NCBI RefSeq assembly: GCF_000835495.1
Contig: NW_015622544.1
Location: forward strand, 2,694,855-2,758,854
From: Cladophialophora immunda
Taxonomy: Eukaryota > Ascomycota > Eurotiomycetes > Chaetothyriales > Herpotrichiellaceae
Length of the DNA stretch: 64,000 bases
Reading direction: 5' to 3'
The notes under the pieces are model-generated. The model was not told where the DNA came from. It did no database searches and saw nothing but the letters and a program-made list of their open reading frames with translations. Positions within the stretch are counted from its first letter, which is position 1. Each line of letters begins with the position of its first letter. Shown piece by piece: positions 21,730-34,381 of this stretch. A program made the translations under genes and the position numbers.

Positions 21730-23272
21730 ATGAATACGTCCAGCACCCTCCGCCTGCTCCGGCAAATTCCTCGTCTCAACAGCCTCCGCTCCGCTCCCTC
21801 AAGTATCGCCTCATATCCATCACTCGTCCGACCTTTGTCCTCCACGTCCTCCCGTTCCCTAAGAGTCACGCCTTCCCAATGGGAAAAAGACGAACAAGAT
21901 CCATATCATAAAGTCTCCACCGAAGCCACGGGCACCTCGGCCGGCCCCCATGAAGGCTCAGCCGCTCGAACCGATCGAGATATCGTGGTCGAATACCCAG
22001 CAGAAGAGGAATTTCCTCGGGACAGGCCATTGCGCGGGAGAGGGGGCATCCAATATGTTAGGACGTTGCCGACGTTCAGTCTCGAGGGGAGGACGGCCGT
22101 CGTGACGGGGGGTGCGCGAGGGCTTGGATTGGTCATGGGCCAAGGCCTGGTTCAGTCAGGTGCAGATCTGGCGATTGTCGATTTGAATAGTAAGCTTTCC
22201 CAAACCCCATTCAACACTTTCTCTTCGATCCAGGAGAATCCTAGCACGTGCGAGTCAGTGGGTTGGATGACACCGAGATTTCCTACACCATAGACTTTGT
22301 CGGGACAGGAGGAGTCTCCCGCACTCTCACGGCTGTTTGGTGATACTTGGAGAGATTGCTGTGTTAATTCCTCGATCGAGTTCCGAGCAGCACCCCGGAG
22401 GGACCGGCATGCTAACCCATCTTATTCCAAATAGAGGAGGAAGGCGAAAAACAAGCCGCAGAACTGATGTCGATGATGTCCAAGGAGAACACAGACAGCG
22501 GCTCCGACGACTATATCCCCAAGGTGACTGCACACTATGCCGATGTATCTGACCCAGAATCCGTGAATGCGTGCATCGCCGAGATTCTCAAAGAGCACGG
22601 CAAAATCGACCACCTGGTGACCTCGGCAGGATTCACCGAGAACTTCTCTGCTGAAACTTACCCATATGAGCGCATAAAGAAACTTTGGGGCGTGAACGTC
22701 GACGGAACATATCTGTTCAGCACCGCCGTAGGAAGGCATTTGATGGAACGCAACATCACCCACGGGAGCATTGTCATGATCGGGAGCATGTCTGGCGCAA
22801 TTGTCAACGTGCCGCAACCACAGGCCCCATACAACGCGGCAAAGGCAGCGGTCAGGCACCTCGCCGCCAGTTTGGCCGTGGAATGGGCACACGCTCATGT
22901 CCGGGTGAATTGTATCAGCCCTGGCTACATGTTGACGGCTTTGTACGTGCCCTGTTTCCTCTCTGTGATAGTCCGCCTGACGAATCTTCTAGGACCCGCA
23001 AAATCCTCGATGACAACCCAGAACTCAACAAAACTTGGACATCCTTGATCCCGGTCGGCAAGATGGGTTCTCCTGAGGACCTCCAAGGAGCTGTGGTATA
23101 CCTGTTGAGCGATGCCAGTCGGTATGTCACGGGCGCAGATCTGCGAGTGGACGGAGGGTAAGTTCTTTTGCATCCCCTGTTTTGACGTCTGCCCTCTGGA
23201 TCACCCATGTTATTGCTTCTTTTGGTGGTCTAGTTCGCTGACTTCGCAATCCGCAGATATACCTGCACCTAA
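21730..23272 (+). CDS. short-chain dehydrogenase/reductase with mitochondrial-type leader (polyol dehydrogenase-like)
   Basis: An NAD(P)(H)-dependent classical SDR. Four exons: 21730-22189, 22435-22942, 22993-23157 and 23257-23272, giving 382 aa. The introns have GTAAGC, GTACGT and GTAAGT donors; the first is long (245 bp) with a GCTAACC branch point. The N-terminal ~45 residues are rich in Ser, Arg and Leu without acidic residues, like a mitochondrial presequence. The Rossmann glycine motif TGGARGLG is at about 126-133, VTSAGF marks the NAG-like site, and the catalytic Ser (MIGSMSG) precedes YNAAKAAV (YxxxK). It ends in DLRVDGGYTCT, restored by a tiny last exon. Similarity in pattern is to fungal D-arabinitol/mannitol/sorbose reductase-type SDRs; the substrate is not readable from sequence. 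Confidence 0.9.
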
Positions 23273-26200
23273 AAGCGCTGATCTCCAATGTCAAGTGGAG
23301 ATGGGCAAGGAAAAGGCCGCCATGGGAACATGTCGTTTGAGCCTAGTCTATACGAGCTAGTGAATGCCGTTTCAGGTGCCCAATGCAGGTGTGAAGAAGG
23401 GGCACAAATTGCAAACGCATTGTAGGTCATGTGCGAGCTCCTCTTGCTCCCTTAGAAATAGGATCGGGGACAATCCGACGCGCGGTGCCCGTTAGCCGAC
23501 TGTAACCGCGATTCCTGGCAATTTGAAGTTGCGGTAGGAGTTGGAAAGCCTGGCGAATCCCCGGTGGTCAGGATAATGAACAGGCAGCTGAGCACAATAT
23601 TCACCCCACGTTTCACGGCGTGGTTCGATAGCGTTCGCAATCCATTTATGGCACAGCCTAAGGCCTCAGCCTTTGACATGATCGACATTGGAGCCATAGT
23701 CACATGGAAGTGAGGCCCTACCAACCGGCATCGAACCGAAATTCCAGGAGGATTGGGCATCAAAAACACTCCGGAAATCATTGCGGTGAGTCTTAGGGGC
23801 GAGACCGCGTGAAAGCCAGGGTGATCCAGACCGCCGCTCTTGATCAAACGTCAAGCAACAAGGCGAGAAATGTCGCTACCGGGAATTTTTGTGCTACATC
23901 CACGGTATAGCAGCACCTTGGCGGCGAGGTCGGTAGCGATGGACTTGTGTAGAAGGCTGGCCGCAGCCAAGGCTGCCGCTAAAGTCTCCGAGGAAGCAAA
24001 ATAGCATGTGGCGCATGCGAGATAGCCGTGATTGGTTCAGAACAGTCATATGTGATAATATTCCTGATAAGATAAATAAGGAAACAAGGAGCTGATCAGG
24101 AGTCCGCCAAAGGTAGGGCCGAGTGGAAGCGGCGTGGGGAAGGTTCATGGTATCAGGGGTCTGGTAAATAGGAGATCGGCGACCAACGAGGGACGCAGAT
24201 GGGACTTTGTGTGCCATCGGTAGGATTAGTTAGAGAGGATTCTGTGCAGCTATGTGAGATACCACTGCCCTTGTACATGGTTGCACATCCGGCACGGAAG
24301 AAAGGGGGCGACCCAGCAACGTGGATTGTGGGTTGTGTGATAGCGCGTGGGAGTCGCTGCAGGACTAAGCCGGGGTTGAAGAATGATAGCAAAGTGGAGA
24401 GTCGAGATGGAAATGGCTTCCTTGGGTACTTTAGGGCATACAGCAGTAGCGTCGACCTGGGGCCAGGCTGAGGTGCTTTCGTCCGAGTAGTACACATGGT
24501 GTACCATGGTGGAATGCAGTTGGAGTGAGGAGCTTCAAATCGAGGCGAGAGGGGTGGAAGACTCGTACGCTACCAAAGTAACTAGTAAGTAGCTGGCTGG
24601 CCGGAAGGCAAAGGAGACGGTGGGCCGCCAGAGGGTGCAGGTACGTACCCATGGATGCAACGTTGGCGAGATAGGTACCTGGAGCTACCTATGTACCTAG
24701 CTAGGGAGAGACAACGACTTGAGTCGTGAAGCTGCGGTGTGAGGCAGGACGACGACGAAGATCAAGGCGGAGGGCCACAAAAGAGACCAATGACAATCCG
24801 CGGCCAGCCCCCATGATGCTTGCAAGATCTGGCCCAACTTCCCTTACCCAAGTCCTTTGTATTTCTCCGGCCCAGAGCCAGACCAGCACCGTCTCATCTC
24901 CCTCCTTTCATTTGAGCTTGACTTTACGTACAAACAAGTCCTTACCGAGGCCCGTCAAGTATAGTGATTGGCCCTTCCGTCCTCGTTGCCGTTTAACCGT
25001 CTGTTGTGCTTGGTGTGCGAGGTACCGAGTCCAGCCCATGTAACTCCCTCCATCCTGCTAGTACCGACGCTGATCAGCGCGTGTTCTCGATTTTTCTAGT
25101 GTCCCACCTGGTCCATGACAGTGGCTCCATTGTGGCCACCTCGGACCTTCGTGATCGACCTGCATTCGTGCCAGAGAGAGCGCTACTCATGTGTAGCTCG
25201 GCAGTGACTCGTGGGCAGTGCTCTGCAGGTATTTTAAGCCTCACTCTCTCGGTGCCAAACCCAGCAGGAGATTGATCCGGTTTCTGGCTTGGGCTCAAAC
25301 CAATGGCGAGCAGGTGGAAGCGCAAATCCACCCATCTCAAAGCAGATGCCCTCTGTCTCTTGCTGCCGCCTCTGTCTCTCTCCGCTTTTCTCCTCCTTTC
25401 GCCCAGTCCTGTGGTGGTGGCTTTTTCTTCTTCTCGTTTCTCGGGGATGATGCTTGCTGACTACGACGGATGTGGTATTTCGTCCCGCCCACTTTTCATC
25501 GACCATCCGTCAAGTCACAAGTCACCCCCAACGTACCACAGACAAACCGCTGGCCATGAGGACGTCCTTGGATTCGGGACGCGGGATGCGTTGCCCATTG
25601 GCAGATTGCACCGGCCCATGGTGAACAGATGGAACAAATTGTGAGCCCACATTCACTCCAGCCCAATCGCGTCATCCCGTCACTTTCTGCTCGTCCCTCA
25701 ATGCTCAATGCCGTTTTGCCCACCATGGAGCTTCGGAACTCAATCAGACATCTTTTCACTAGAACACAAATCCACCCCCTGTCTAGCAGTCTTGTTCCCA
25801 TGATCACCATGGTTCCCTCCTCTGGACTGTTCCGTCTCCCGATTCCTGGATCCCACCCCAGGCCTCACCCCAGCCGATGTCTCTCATAACCCCTCTCCTT
25901 CCGCCCGTTCGTACATGAAGCTCATTCCCCTTGGTCCACACCCCCAACGGATATTTTGCCATCTGGGCCTGGTTCCTGCATCAACATCAGTCCCTCCTGT
26001 GAACCTGAAGCCGTGTTTCAGCTTTGGGCTTCTGGACCGGTGCTCGTTGGGGTTTGGGGTCGGCTGACTGCGGTTCTCGAGGGCCTGTCCCCCCTTGCTA
26101 CCCACTCACCATCCATCAAAACGACATTCCAGCACCTGTCTCGACGTATCACTTCTCCTGTCCGCCTCTGCTGCTTTTCCATTGATCCCTCACCTCGTCT

Positions 26201-27085
26201 CCCAAGGCCAATTCATGCTGGCCGTCCACCGCCATTCCCGCGCTAGCTCCGTCACCTGCTCCCCTTGACCGCGGCCACCTGCTTGTCACGACCGTCACCC
26301 ACGTTTGTACCGTCAATTCGCCTCCTCCCGGTTCCGGCCCAACTCAGGGCATTCAATCAACCGTCCCCGGGAGGGCCTTCAGCTGAACTGAGCCCATCTC
26401 GTGTTTAGTTGCTCAACTCAGTCACTCAGGGCTCCGGTTTTACCCAACGGATGCCTTCCGCGCCGCCTCACTACTGGCTGTCACTGGCTTCCCCCGTTAT
26501 TTTAGGCTTTCGGCAGCGGGTCCCAGACTTTCGATTTCTCACCACCTACCCAAGGGTTCCCATGCCCAGGATCAGGACCTGACAGTTCTTCCCATTTTTA
26601 CTGTACCACCCCCCAAAGTAGTGAGCCTCCTCGATCGACGTCGCCAGTGGCCTTTGCTGTTTCCAGCTCTAGCGGTGATCTAGCTCAACCTCCAGCCAAC
26701 TTCCACCCGTCCTGAACAGCCGGGCTACTTACGGTTACACGCACATTGGACGTGCCGCGGGAAGGGTCTGAGCAAAAAGAAACACAAAGGCAAAAAAATC
26801 TGCTTTTCCCGGTTGTGCCTTCATCTATTCTTACACACCGATCTTTGGGCTCCTCCCCGCCACGAGACGCCCGGGTTGGTGGGCTCCTCCTGCCTTTGCC
26901 GCCTCCCAATTTCCCCTCCACCACGCCTACCGCTTCTTTTCCTCCTCTTCGAGTCTTCGGTCGCTCAGCTTTCATCGTGTACCACTTTGCTGGAACGAAA
27001 GGACATGGTTTGGTCAAATTGGGGCTTGATCGTCCGGCTTCGTCCAACTGCCACCGACGGAGACGTACCTTGACAGTCGCTTGTC
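23273..27085. other. 3.8-kb gene-free region upstream of the AreA-GATA-like gene
   Basis: No supported gene. It includes two adjacent GATAA sites (24066-24075), ACCTA-rich DNA (about 24640-24710), and from about 24900 on a long pyrimidine-rich stretch leading to the next start codon. This may be a very long promoter/5' UTR. Open frames of 80-130 codons here overlap in several frames, mostly start at non-ATG codons, and have no domain signal. Confidence 0.5.
24066..24075 (+). promoter_or_regulatory. adjacent pair of GATAA sites
   Basis: GATAAGATAA: two abutting GATA-factor cores. Fungal GATA regulators (AreA, SreA types) bind such sites. The nearest downstream start codon is 3 kb away, so function is uncertain. 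Confidence 0.3.
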
Positions 27086-28756
27086 ATGACGGCCGTTCTA
27101 CCCCAAGGACTGATTAATGCCAATCCCAATGTCCAACAGTATGCTCTCGATGATTCTCATGTCGACATCACAAACGCAGAAGTGCTCAGCAAGTTTTGGA
27201 AAGGTCTGTGTCCTCCAGGAGTTGGGAGACCAGCAAATGCTGATCGTTTGTTAGTCTACGCAATCCAAAGCGACGCCACCCAAGACAGCAACTCTACGAG
27301 GTTGCGAAACCTGTTCTGGAGAGTATGGAGCAGCCCGGTCCTCACCCAGTCCATGACATCTGCACGACTGATGCGTTTGTGGACTCAATGCACTCAAGAT
27401 TTCGACTTGACCCCAATTGAAGACAGTGTGAGGCTGCCTCACCGACTTATCACGCAGGTACGCTTGATCCATTACATCATATGTAAACATTCCTGCTGAC
27501 TGGAATGGCTCAGGATTTGTCTACTTCTAACCAGACCCCAACCACACCCTCTCCATTGTCGCCTACCTCTGAGTTCCGTCAGACATCGGATTCTCCACGA
27601 AGTAGGCCAAGCATTGCACCCACGCTGCAGGATTTCAGATTCCCTTCCGTGACGGCCGACCCAGCTGACAATCATCCCCATGGCTCCCTCGTGCAACCCG
27701 GTGGACATGGCCGAAAGCAGTCTGAAGATACTTCGGGGTCTACATCTCACGCCACTTCAGAGTCGTCTGCGCGACCGACTTTGAGCAGAACCACTAGCGG
27801 TGGACGACAGAGAATGCCTGTACTAGCCACCGCTGGAAAGTCAAGGACAAGGCCTCAAATCCCACGAAGAAAGTCCAGTTCGCAGAAATCTCCAGGCGGC
27901 CCCAATGCGCCAAAGTCTCCTAGGGCCCACCCAGGGCCTGCCGCGACTGATGTTGCAATGCAAGACGCCGGCGGACTTGTAGGTCGTCTCGCTGCCAGAG
28001 GGCCCCCTCCTGGCTTGCCAATTGCGCCTTGTAAGTATTTCTCTCAGCTTAAGGGGGTGCAAGCTGACGACTCGAGTGACAGCAACTACCAGCGGACCGG
28101 CTTTCGCTCTTCCGTCGGCCTCCTCGTGGCAGAGCGTGGACTCCACTCCTGACCCTCCTTTGGCAACCACTGCCCCTTTGCCTATTTCTTCGGGAGAGTT
28201 GGTCGATCCGGATTTCCGAGGCAGATTCGCCGAAACCCAAAAGAAGCTGGCCAGCTCGACAAATCTTGCGGGTCTAAATCGAATCAAAAAGACAGGTAGT
28301 GTTGTCCGATTTGCAGATGAGCTGCCCCAGGAATTGCGCAAAGGAAAGGAAAGGGAAAAGGAAGCCATGGCCCCGGTTCAAGATGAAAACCCTGGGTCTT
28401 CACGACTGCGGAGGAGCATGTCGAGTGAAGCTGTGTCCGATGATGCCGATGACGATGACTCGTCTTTGGAGAACATGCAACTTCCACGAACCAAGAGCCA
28501 GCTCAGCCTTCTGATTCAGACCAGAAGAGATGAAACAGGAAGCTCGGATATTGGCCCTGCCACAGAACCGCAGGATTCCAAAGGAAAAGAAAAGGAGAAG
28601 GAGAAGGCCCATTCCAAGGAAGAAGAACTGCTATCAATGGGTCGACGGGATGGCGTGACAAAGGCCGGTGGCATCCAGGTGCGCAAGCAGCACCGGATAA
28701 GCGAAATCGAAGATCCTGGCTCCTTGTCACCGTCAAGCCCAGAGCCTTTGTTTTGA
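27086..28756 (+). CDS. nitrogen-regulatory AreA GATA-like domain (DUF1752-type) protein
   Basis: Three exons: 27086-27457, 27514-28030 and 28083-28756, giving 520 aa as read. Introns are 56 and 52 bp with GTACGC and GTAAGT donors. The N-terminal start MTAVLPQGLINANPNVQQYA and the RLRNLFWRVWSS core followed by a Leu/Trp-rich helix resemble the short domain found near the N-terminus of AreA-like and related fungal regulators. That assignment rests on memory of the family pattern. The rest is Ser/Pro-rich with KTGSVVRFADELP and phosphosite-like stretches (RSMSSEAVSDDADDDDSS). No GATA zinc finger is present. Residues 40-66 (27204-27284) might be an extra in-frame intron with a GTCTGT donor, because they separate FWK from the RLRNLFWRVW core by more than expected. 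Confidence 0.75.
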
Positions 28757-30918
28757 GCCAGCCTTGTGGCGAGGACCCATCGAAGACGTCCTTCTTTTGA
28801 GGCAGACATGGGCGTCCTTGTACCACGACATGACGTTACGACGAGACGACCGAATAAAATGTGTATCAACAATACTATGGTTTGAGCAGCAAGACTATTT
28901 CCTAAGGGACCCCCTATACACGCGGCATTCACTTTGGGAGCTGCGGGCCTCCGCCCTACGTTTTCTGGAATAGATTGGCTTATGGCGTTGATGAAGCATT
29001 CGCTCGAGTTAACAGCACGAGAGCATTTTGAACTATACTGGCACCGAGTTGCCCAATGGGGAATGAAATCAATATTTAGCTTTTGCAGGTTTTGGATACT
29101 TCATGCAACTAAATGATGACCCGCAGGTACGCTTCGCCATCCCAATCCATCTGATTTCCAGCGGACGATCTTGCCCAAAGACTGCACGCAGCATGGCGAC
29201 ATTCCCTTTTGCCTTTTCAACGCATCTCCTGACTGCGCCGTCCGCGGGAGGTAAATGTTTCCGGCCCTTGCCTGTCCGCGCACCTTCGAGACTACCCACC
29301 ATAATGGACCGAGAATCATTCCCTCTTGTGGCCTTTCCAAGTTGGACCAATCGCCTTTGGGTTCAATCACCTAGCTACCTAGCCTTGCCCGTCTACTCTT
29401 GAGGAAGTGGTCGGCATTCCCCTCTTTATGGCGACGCACTCAATCTCCTAATGCCTTGAAAGGTAGGCACAGAGTCTGCGCCTCGACTTTGTGAAATGCA
29501 GATGCTTGGAATCAAAGAGTAGGGACAGCCAGAGCCCGAATGAGGAGTGAATAGTGCAGCGTTGACCTCTTCAGAAGACTTGGGGGGAGTCTTGTGTAAT
29601 ACTCTGGACCGGCCGAAATATCAAAGGACAGAATTGCTGTCCGGTGTTTCCATGGCGATGTTGGCGGTATATTACCGGCGCGTAGGCGCGGAAGTCCAAG
29701 GTCCTATGCATCGCAACAAGGGGCGGAAGTAAACATCATATCGACTCAATTTTCACGAACCATTCCCATCGTTTACACTGTAGCCGAGAGGTCCTGGAGC
29801 CAACAGGTGACAAGGCCACGAACGTTCATTGCTGTGGTCTTTCGTAGAATGGACATCGTCCCCCAGGATGAGGTGATGGGTGAGCGGAGTCGAAGAGGCT
29901 CGATGGGTTTAAAATTCAGAGACCTGAAAGACGGTGCTCATATACCCAGCATATGGTCGAATTTCGGACGTAAATGGCAAATTGCGAAAAACGCGCTGTT
30001 GGCGGGGTCTTCAGCGACGCGTTGATTGGCTCAACCAGGGCCGTTTTTTCTCCGCGAACGGCACGTGATCGAAGTTGGAGAGCTCGGCTGGCCGCAAACT
30101 GCGGTTCAAAAGACTGGATCTCGCCGCACCCAAAATTTCAACCCTGGACCGCCGTTTGCCCCAGCATGAGAGGGGGCGCATAAATGACGGGGATGCCATT
30201 GCACGCATCTGGGATCTCGCACCTCAACCTAATCAGCCTCCCAAGATCCTCCATTGCCCATGCAGGGCTCGACGTTGGAGAAGCTGGCGTCGTCGTGCGA
30301 TCGTTCGCAGTCAATTGGAGAAGCGACTTAGGAGGGGGAGGAGGGAACCCAAAAGGCCACAAAGCCCACTGGATGCGCATTACCCTGCGCGGCCCGCTTT
30401 TTGGTCCCTGGCCGGCCACTCAGATGGCTTTGCCGCCTCCAAGGGATCCGTTGGTCGGCCATTCGGTGCAAGCGAAGACAGCGCCAGGCCAAGGGTGTGC
30501 TCTGTGCTCTGTGCTCTGTGCTCTGTGCAGTCACCGCCGCAGTCTCGCCAGCACCAGAGCGAAGAGGGTCGCAGGAACTGCTTGCTGGTTCAACTTCTTA
30601 CAGAGCACAACAACCCTCCCCTCGCCAGTTTCCTGCACAATTCCCACTCCCCCAACGATGTGAATATGCCGTTTCCCATGCTGGCACCCTGCTGCGGTTG
30701 TTGTCTGTCTCTGTGATCTCCTCTGGCTTTCGCAATACCCGCTTCTCCTCCTGTGAGAGACACGAGCGAATTTGTAACAACCCACCCACGGCGCGAACTC
30801 TGCCTTTCCACCACCACTCCTCTGCCTGCCCCCGTACGACATGTCCCACATCCTCTGACCCTGCAATGACACTTACACTGCTCGATAGAAACGTTGCCAC
30901 GGCAAGGAACCCCCCAAA
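28757..30918. other. 2.2-kb gene-free region upstream of cti6
   Basis: No supported gene. It contains the TGTGCTC microsatellite described separately and a C-rich leader just before the cti6 start. Overlapping open frames on both strands (around 30075-30985) are low-complexity shadows. Confidence 0.55.
30496..30528 (+). repeat. 7-bp tandem repeat (TGTGCTC), about 4.7 copies
   Basis: Perfect consecutive TGTGCTC units, about 390 bp before the cti6 start codon. Confidence 0.9.
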
Positions 30919-32975
30919 ATGAGCCCTCGACGCTCATCCCGTGCTCGCTCGTCGCAGCAGCCCCCTCTCGGTCCCAACCACACAAACTCCACCACTTCAG
31001 TCAACTCCAAATCCGATCGAGATACTCGAGCCAACCATCGGGCAGCCTCTCCTCGAGGACCCTCCACTCAACGATCCGATTCTGCTGATGGCGCAGACTC
31101 CTCCTCGCGGGCCGAGCAAATCGCACCGCGTCGCAGTCGCCGAAATGGAGATGACAAAGAACAACTAGTCAAACAACAGGTTGATGATGAGGAAAATGAC
31201 CTTGACCCTGCCGATGAGGAAATCACTCGCTGTATCTGTGGGCAAGCCGAGTATCCTGGTCCTTCGCCTGCGCTGCGGCAACAGCAGACAAACCCCGACG
31301 TCCTCACCGATGACACGGGTAATTTTTTCGTCCAGTGCGACAACTGCGGTGTCTGGCAACACGGTGGTTGCATGGGTCTGCTTGATGAGTCGATGCTCCC
31401 GGATGAATACTACTGTGAACTGTGCAAACCAGAATACCACAAGATCACAAAATCTGCAAATGGGTGAGCTCTATCAAACCCTTACGCTTTGAGCCCCTCG
31501 GAATGGCAGTTGCTGGAAGGAGTTTTTTCTCTCCTCAACTTTTCATTGTGGTGGCTATGTATTATCGCCTTGTTTGCCAATTCTGTCAAGGAACGAGACT
31601 GAGACAATGCATCCAACAGGCCAAAATCTTCCCGTTATCTCCCTGTTCCGGAGACCAACTCCAGTCGATCCTCTCCCTTATCCTCAAATCCTGAAATGGG
31701 CCGCAAGAAAGAGAACAAGAGCAAGCAGTCCGACAGCACCAAGAGAAGGGCCACTTTCAACAGTCGGGGTGCATACGACGAAGATGAGATGTTGAGGAGA
31801 GCCATTGAAGAGAGCAAAGAGATGGGCACCCTTGGGAAACGGCCAAGAGACGAATCAGAAGAGTAGGACGTCCTATGATCGGGAGCATTCCTTGTTGCTA
31901 ACTCGGGACAGACACAAGGGTACTTCCAAGCGACAACGTACAGGATCCAACTCCTCAGGGACAGTCTCTAAGCGCAGCGAATCACCTGAAGCAGCGGTTG
32001 ATGACCCATCCAGCAGATCAACCACCAACGGTCGAAATGCATCACAGAAACTGAGGGGAACTGCGGCTCGAAACAATCGCGAGAAGGAGCTTCGAGAAAA
32101 GGCAAAGGAACAACAGGCAGCCCAGCGGGCTGAGGCGGCGAGCAAACGTAATGCTCGGTCAGAACGAAGAAGGGCCGATGGTGAGTTACCCCCACCTCCA
32201 CAATTGGAAGATATTGACCGGTGAGGCAGACTCACCCCCTCCCACCCCGAGCCTCTCTCCCTCCAAGGGAGGACAACCCAATGGCAAAACAAAAGCAGAC
32301 ACGCCCCCGTCTGGACGGTCGAATCATAACCATAATCGCAAGCCGGGCGGGCGACTGCCTGCGAGGCGAGGAAGACTTGGTAGAAATCAATATACGCGGG
32401 ACCAGATGAATGGAGAAGACGGGGACCATACGCCTCTGCGGGACGGATCTCACGATATCAACGGCCACGACACCAGAAATGGAGGATCCCCATCTGGTGC
32501 CGATAGGAAGGGAAGTGCAGGGGGCACGGGTGGGGTACATTGCATCAACGGTGAGAGTGGACGCAGTTCAAAGGCCAAGACACACCCGGCGAGGACGAGT
32601 CTCAACGAGATGAAGAGGCGTGTAGCGGCGATTCTGGAATTTGTTGGCCGCATGCAGACGGAGCGAACGACGCAGGTTCAAGCGGCGATACAGGTGAGCG
32701 GCGGCAGCGGCGGGAGTTCCAAGGGCTCGATGACGCCGAACGGCATAAGCAAGAGCTCGAGCACTTCGAGCTCCGCCGGGAGCGCCCTGCCGACGGCGAG
32801 CCTGGTGCGGGCTGTCGAGGCCGGGCTCAAGGACGTGAAAGAGAAGGACGACGACAACGTGGTGTCAATGATGGACGAGAGAGAGTTTGCGACGATGGGC
32901 AGTGTGGATATGATGGAGACGTTGACGAGGGAGTTGGTCCAGTGGCAGAGTGTCTATGGGGTCTATTCGCGGTGA
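30919..32975 (+). CDS. cti6: PHD-finger protein Cti6-like (Rpd3L histone deacetylase complex)
   Basis: In yeast Cti6 is a nuclear subunit of the Rpd3L deacetylase that reads histone H3 tails. Four exons: 30919-31463, 31620-31862, 31912-32180 and 32230-32975, giving 600 aa. Intron 1 is 156 bp, the others 49 bp; phases match throughout. The N-terminus is Ser/Arg-rich (MSPRRSSRARSSQQ). The PHD finger is C4HC3: C105, C107, C140, C143, H148, C151, C166 and C169 in ITRCICGQ ... FFVQCDNCGVWQHGGCMG ... YYCELCKPEYHK. After it come KRRATFNSRGAYDEDEM and LRRAIEESKE, typical of fungal Cti6. The last exon ends with a helical segment (MKRRVAAILEFVGRMQ) and a C-terminal TLTRELVQWQSVYG. The assignment is firm for the family, strong for Cti6. 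Confidence 0.9.
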
Positions 32976-33567
32976 CAATGGTAATGGTGCTCACAGGGAG
33001 AGCAAGGTACGAATGAGCCGGGACCAATTTAAGGGCGCCTATAAGCATGACGATGATGACAAGAGGGTATTTGTAACGTGTTTACCGGCTTGCACAATTG
33101 AGGGATTCCTGCATGGCGCGGGCATGAACATCATTCTTGAATCTGGGGTCTGGGACGGAGTCGCATACCAAACATGAGATTTGACGACCGGGGGGAAAAG
33201 TGCATAGTTTGGAGTTTTTTGGGCTGTGCTGGATCCTCAGACACCCATCTGACGCTTTGACGCTGTGACGTTTTAATGTCGAGAAGAGGAAGAGTGCTTT
33301 TTTTTTGTGCGAGCCGAAGCATTGCTTGCATTTTGCTAGAAGCACCGGCTTGGACCAAAAGAAGGATCGCAATGGCATGGAGCGTGGGCGTTGGCATGGG
33401 CATGCGGCATGGGGCATGGGGCATGGTATTGCCATAAAGGGCACCCAAAAATATCCCCGAAATGACGTCGTCTTTTTTTTGTTCTAGAGTCACCAGAGTT
33501 CAACCTTGTGAGAGCACAACCGAGGAGTGGAGTCTCTTTTCGTATTCTAATCCGAGCGTCCAATCAC

Positions 33568-33606
33568 GCTTGTGGCTTGTGGCTTGTGGCTTGTGGCTTG
33601 TGGCTT
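33568..33606 (+). repeat. 7-bp tandem repeat (GCTTGTG), five copies plus a partial
   Basis: Five perfect consecutive GCTTGTG units followed by GCTT. Confidence 0.9.
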
Positions 33607-34330
33607 TGCTTTCTCGGTGGTGTCGGTGAGGCAGATCACGTGTCAATGATCCAGGGTACAAGGACATCGGTCCTACTCCCGTCCTGGTCGCCAGGAGACC
33701 GCGGCTTCAACGGTTTATCAGCCTTGATTATTCAGCCACGGTGCCCCGCCCCGGCGTCGCAGGACGAGTTAACGAGCAGTAAGTGGTGGCAGCCTTGTGT
33801 CGACCTATTCCGCTGCCCCCCACTTCGCTCAGGCGTTGGCTTACGGGCTTTTTGTTGGCTTACACCCCGTAGCTACTGGGAGTGAACTGGGCTTCTTCGG
33901 CCGAAGGGGGAATCAGCCATTATAATTCAGGATTCGGTCCTTCCACAGGCGCCACCGTGCGCTGTATTCGGTACACCGTACACCGTGCACCCTACGAGGA
34001 CACACACGCCTACAGGACCTCGCTCCGTGTACCTACCTAACCTACCTACTGTACGTACCTTGCCCTCCTGGTTGCCACCTTACCTAACCTCTTAGCTGCT
34101 AGGGCACACTAGGTGCCAACGACTGCATCGCACCGCCGAAGGGCAAATCAAAGCCGCCCAGGGAAACCGGAAGGAGTCCGTACCTTCCGCGTATGCGTAC
34201 CAGGGAGGGCGTAGAACCTTTTTCCTCCTCCCCGTTCGGACTCCTTTCATTCCCTGACCTGCTCACTCCTTGCTCACCACTTGCTCACTCCGTCCATCTC
34301 ATCTGCGAAGAAGACACGGCAAAAAAGAAG

Positions 34331-34381
34331 AGCGAGAGCGAGAGCCAGAGTAAGAGCCAGAGCCAGAGCCAGAGCCAGAGC
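34331..34381 (+). repeat. purine-rich 6-bp repeat tract (AGAGCC/AGAGCG)
   Basis: Imperfect AGAGCC and AGAGCG hexamers, the last five units nearly perfect, about 310 bp before the bZIP start codon. Confidence 0.85.

Noticed and set aside
26746..27117. 123-codon plus-strand frame overlapping the AreA-GATA-like gene start
   Set aside because: It begins at a non-ATG codon, is Pro/Ser low-complexity and in a different frame from the supported gene.
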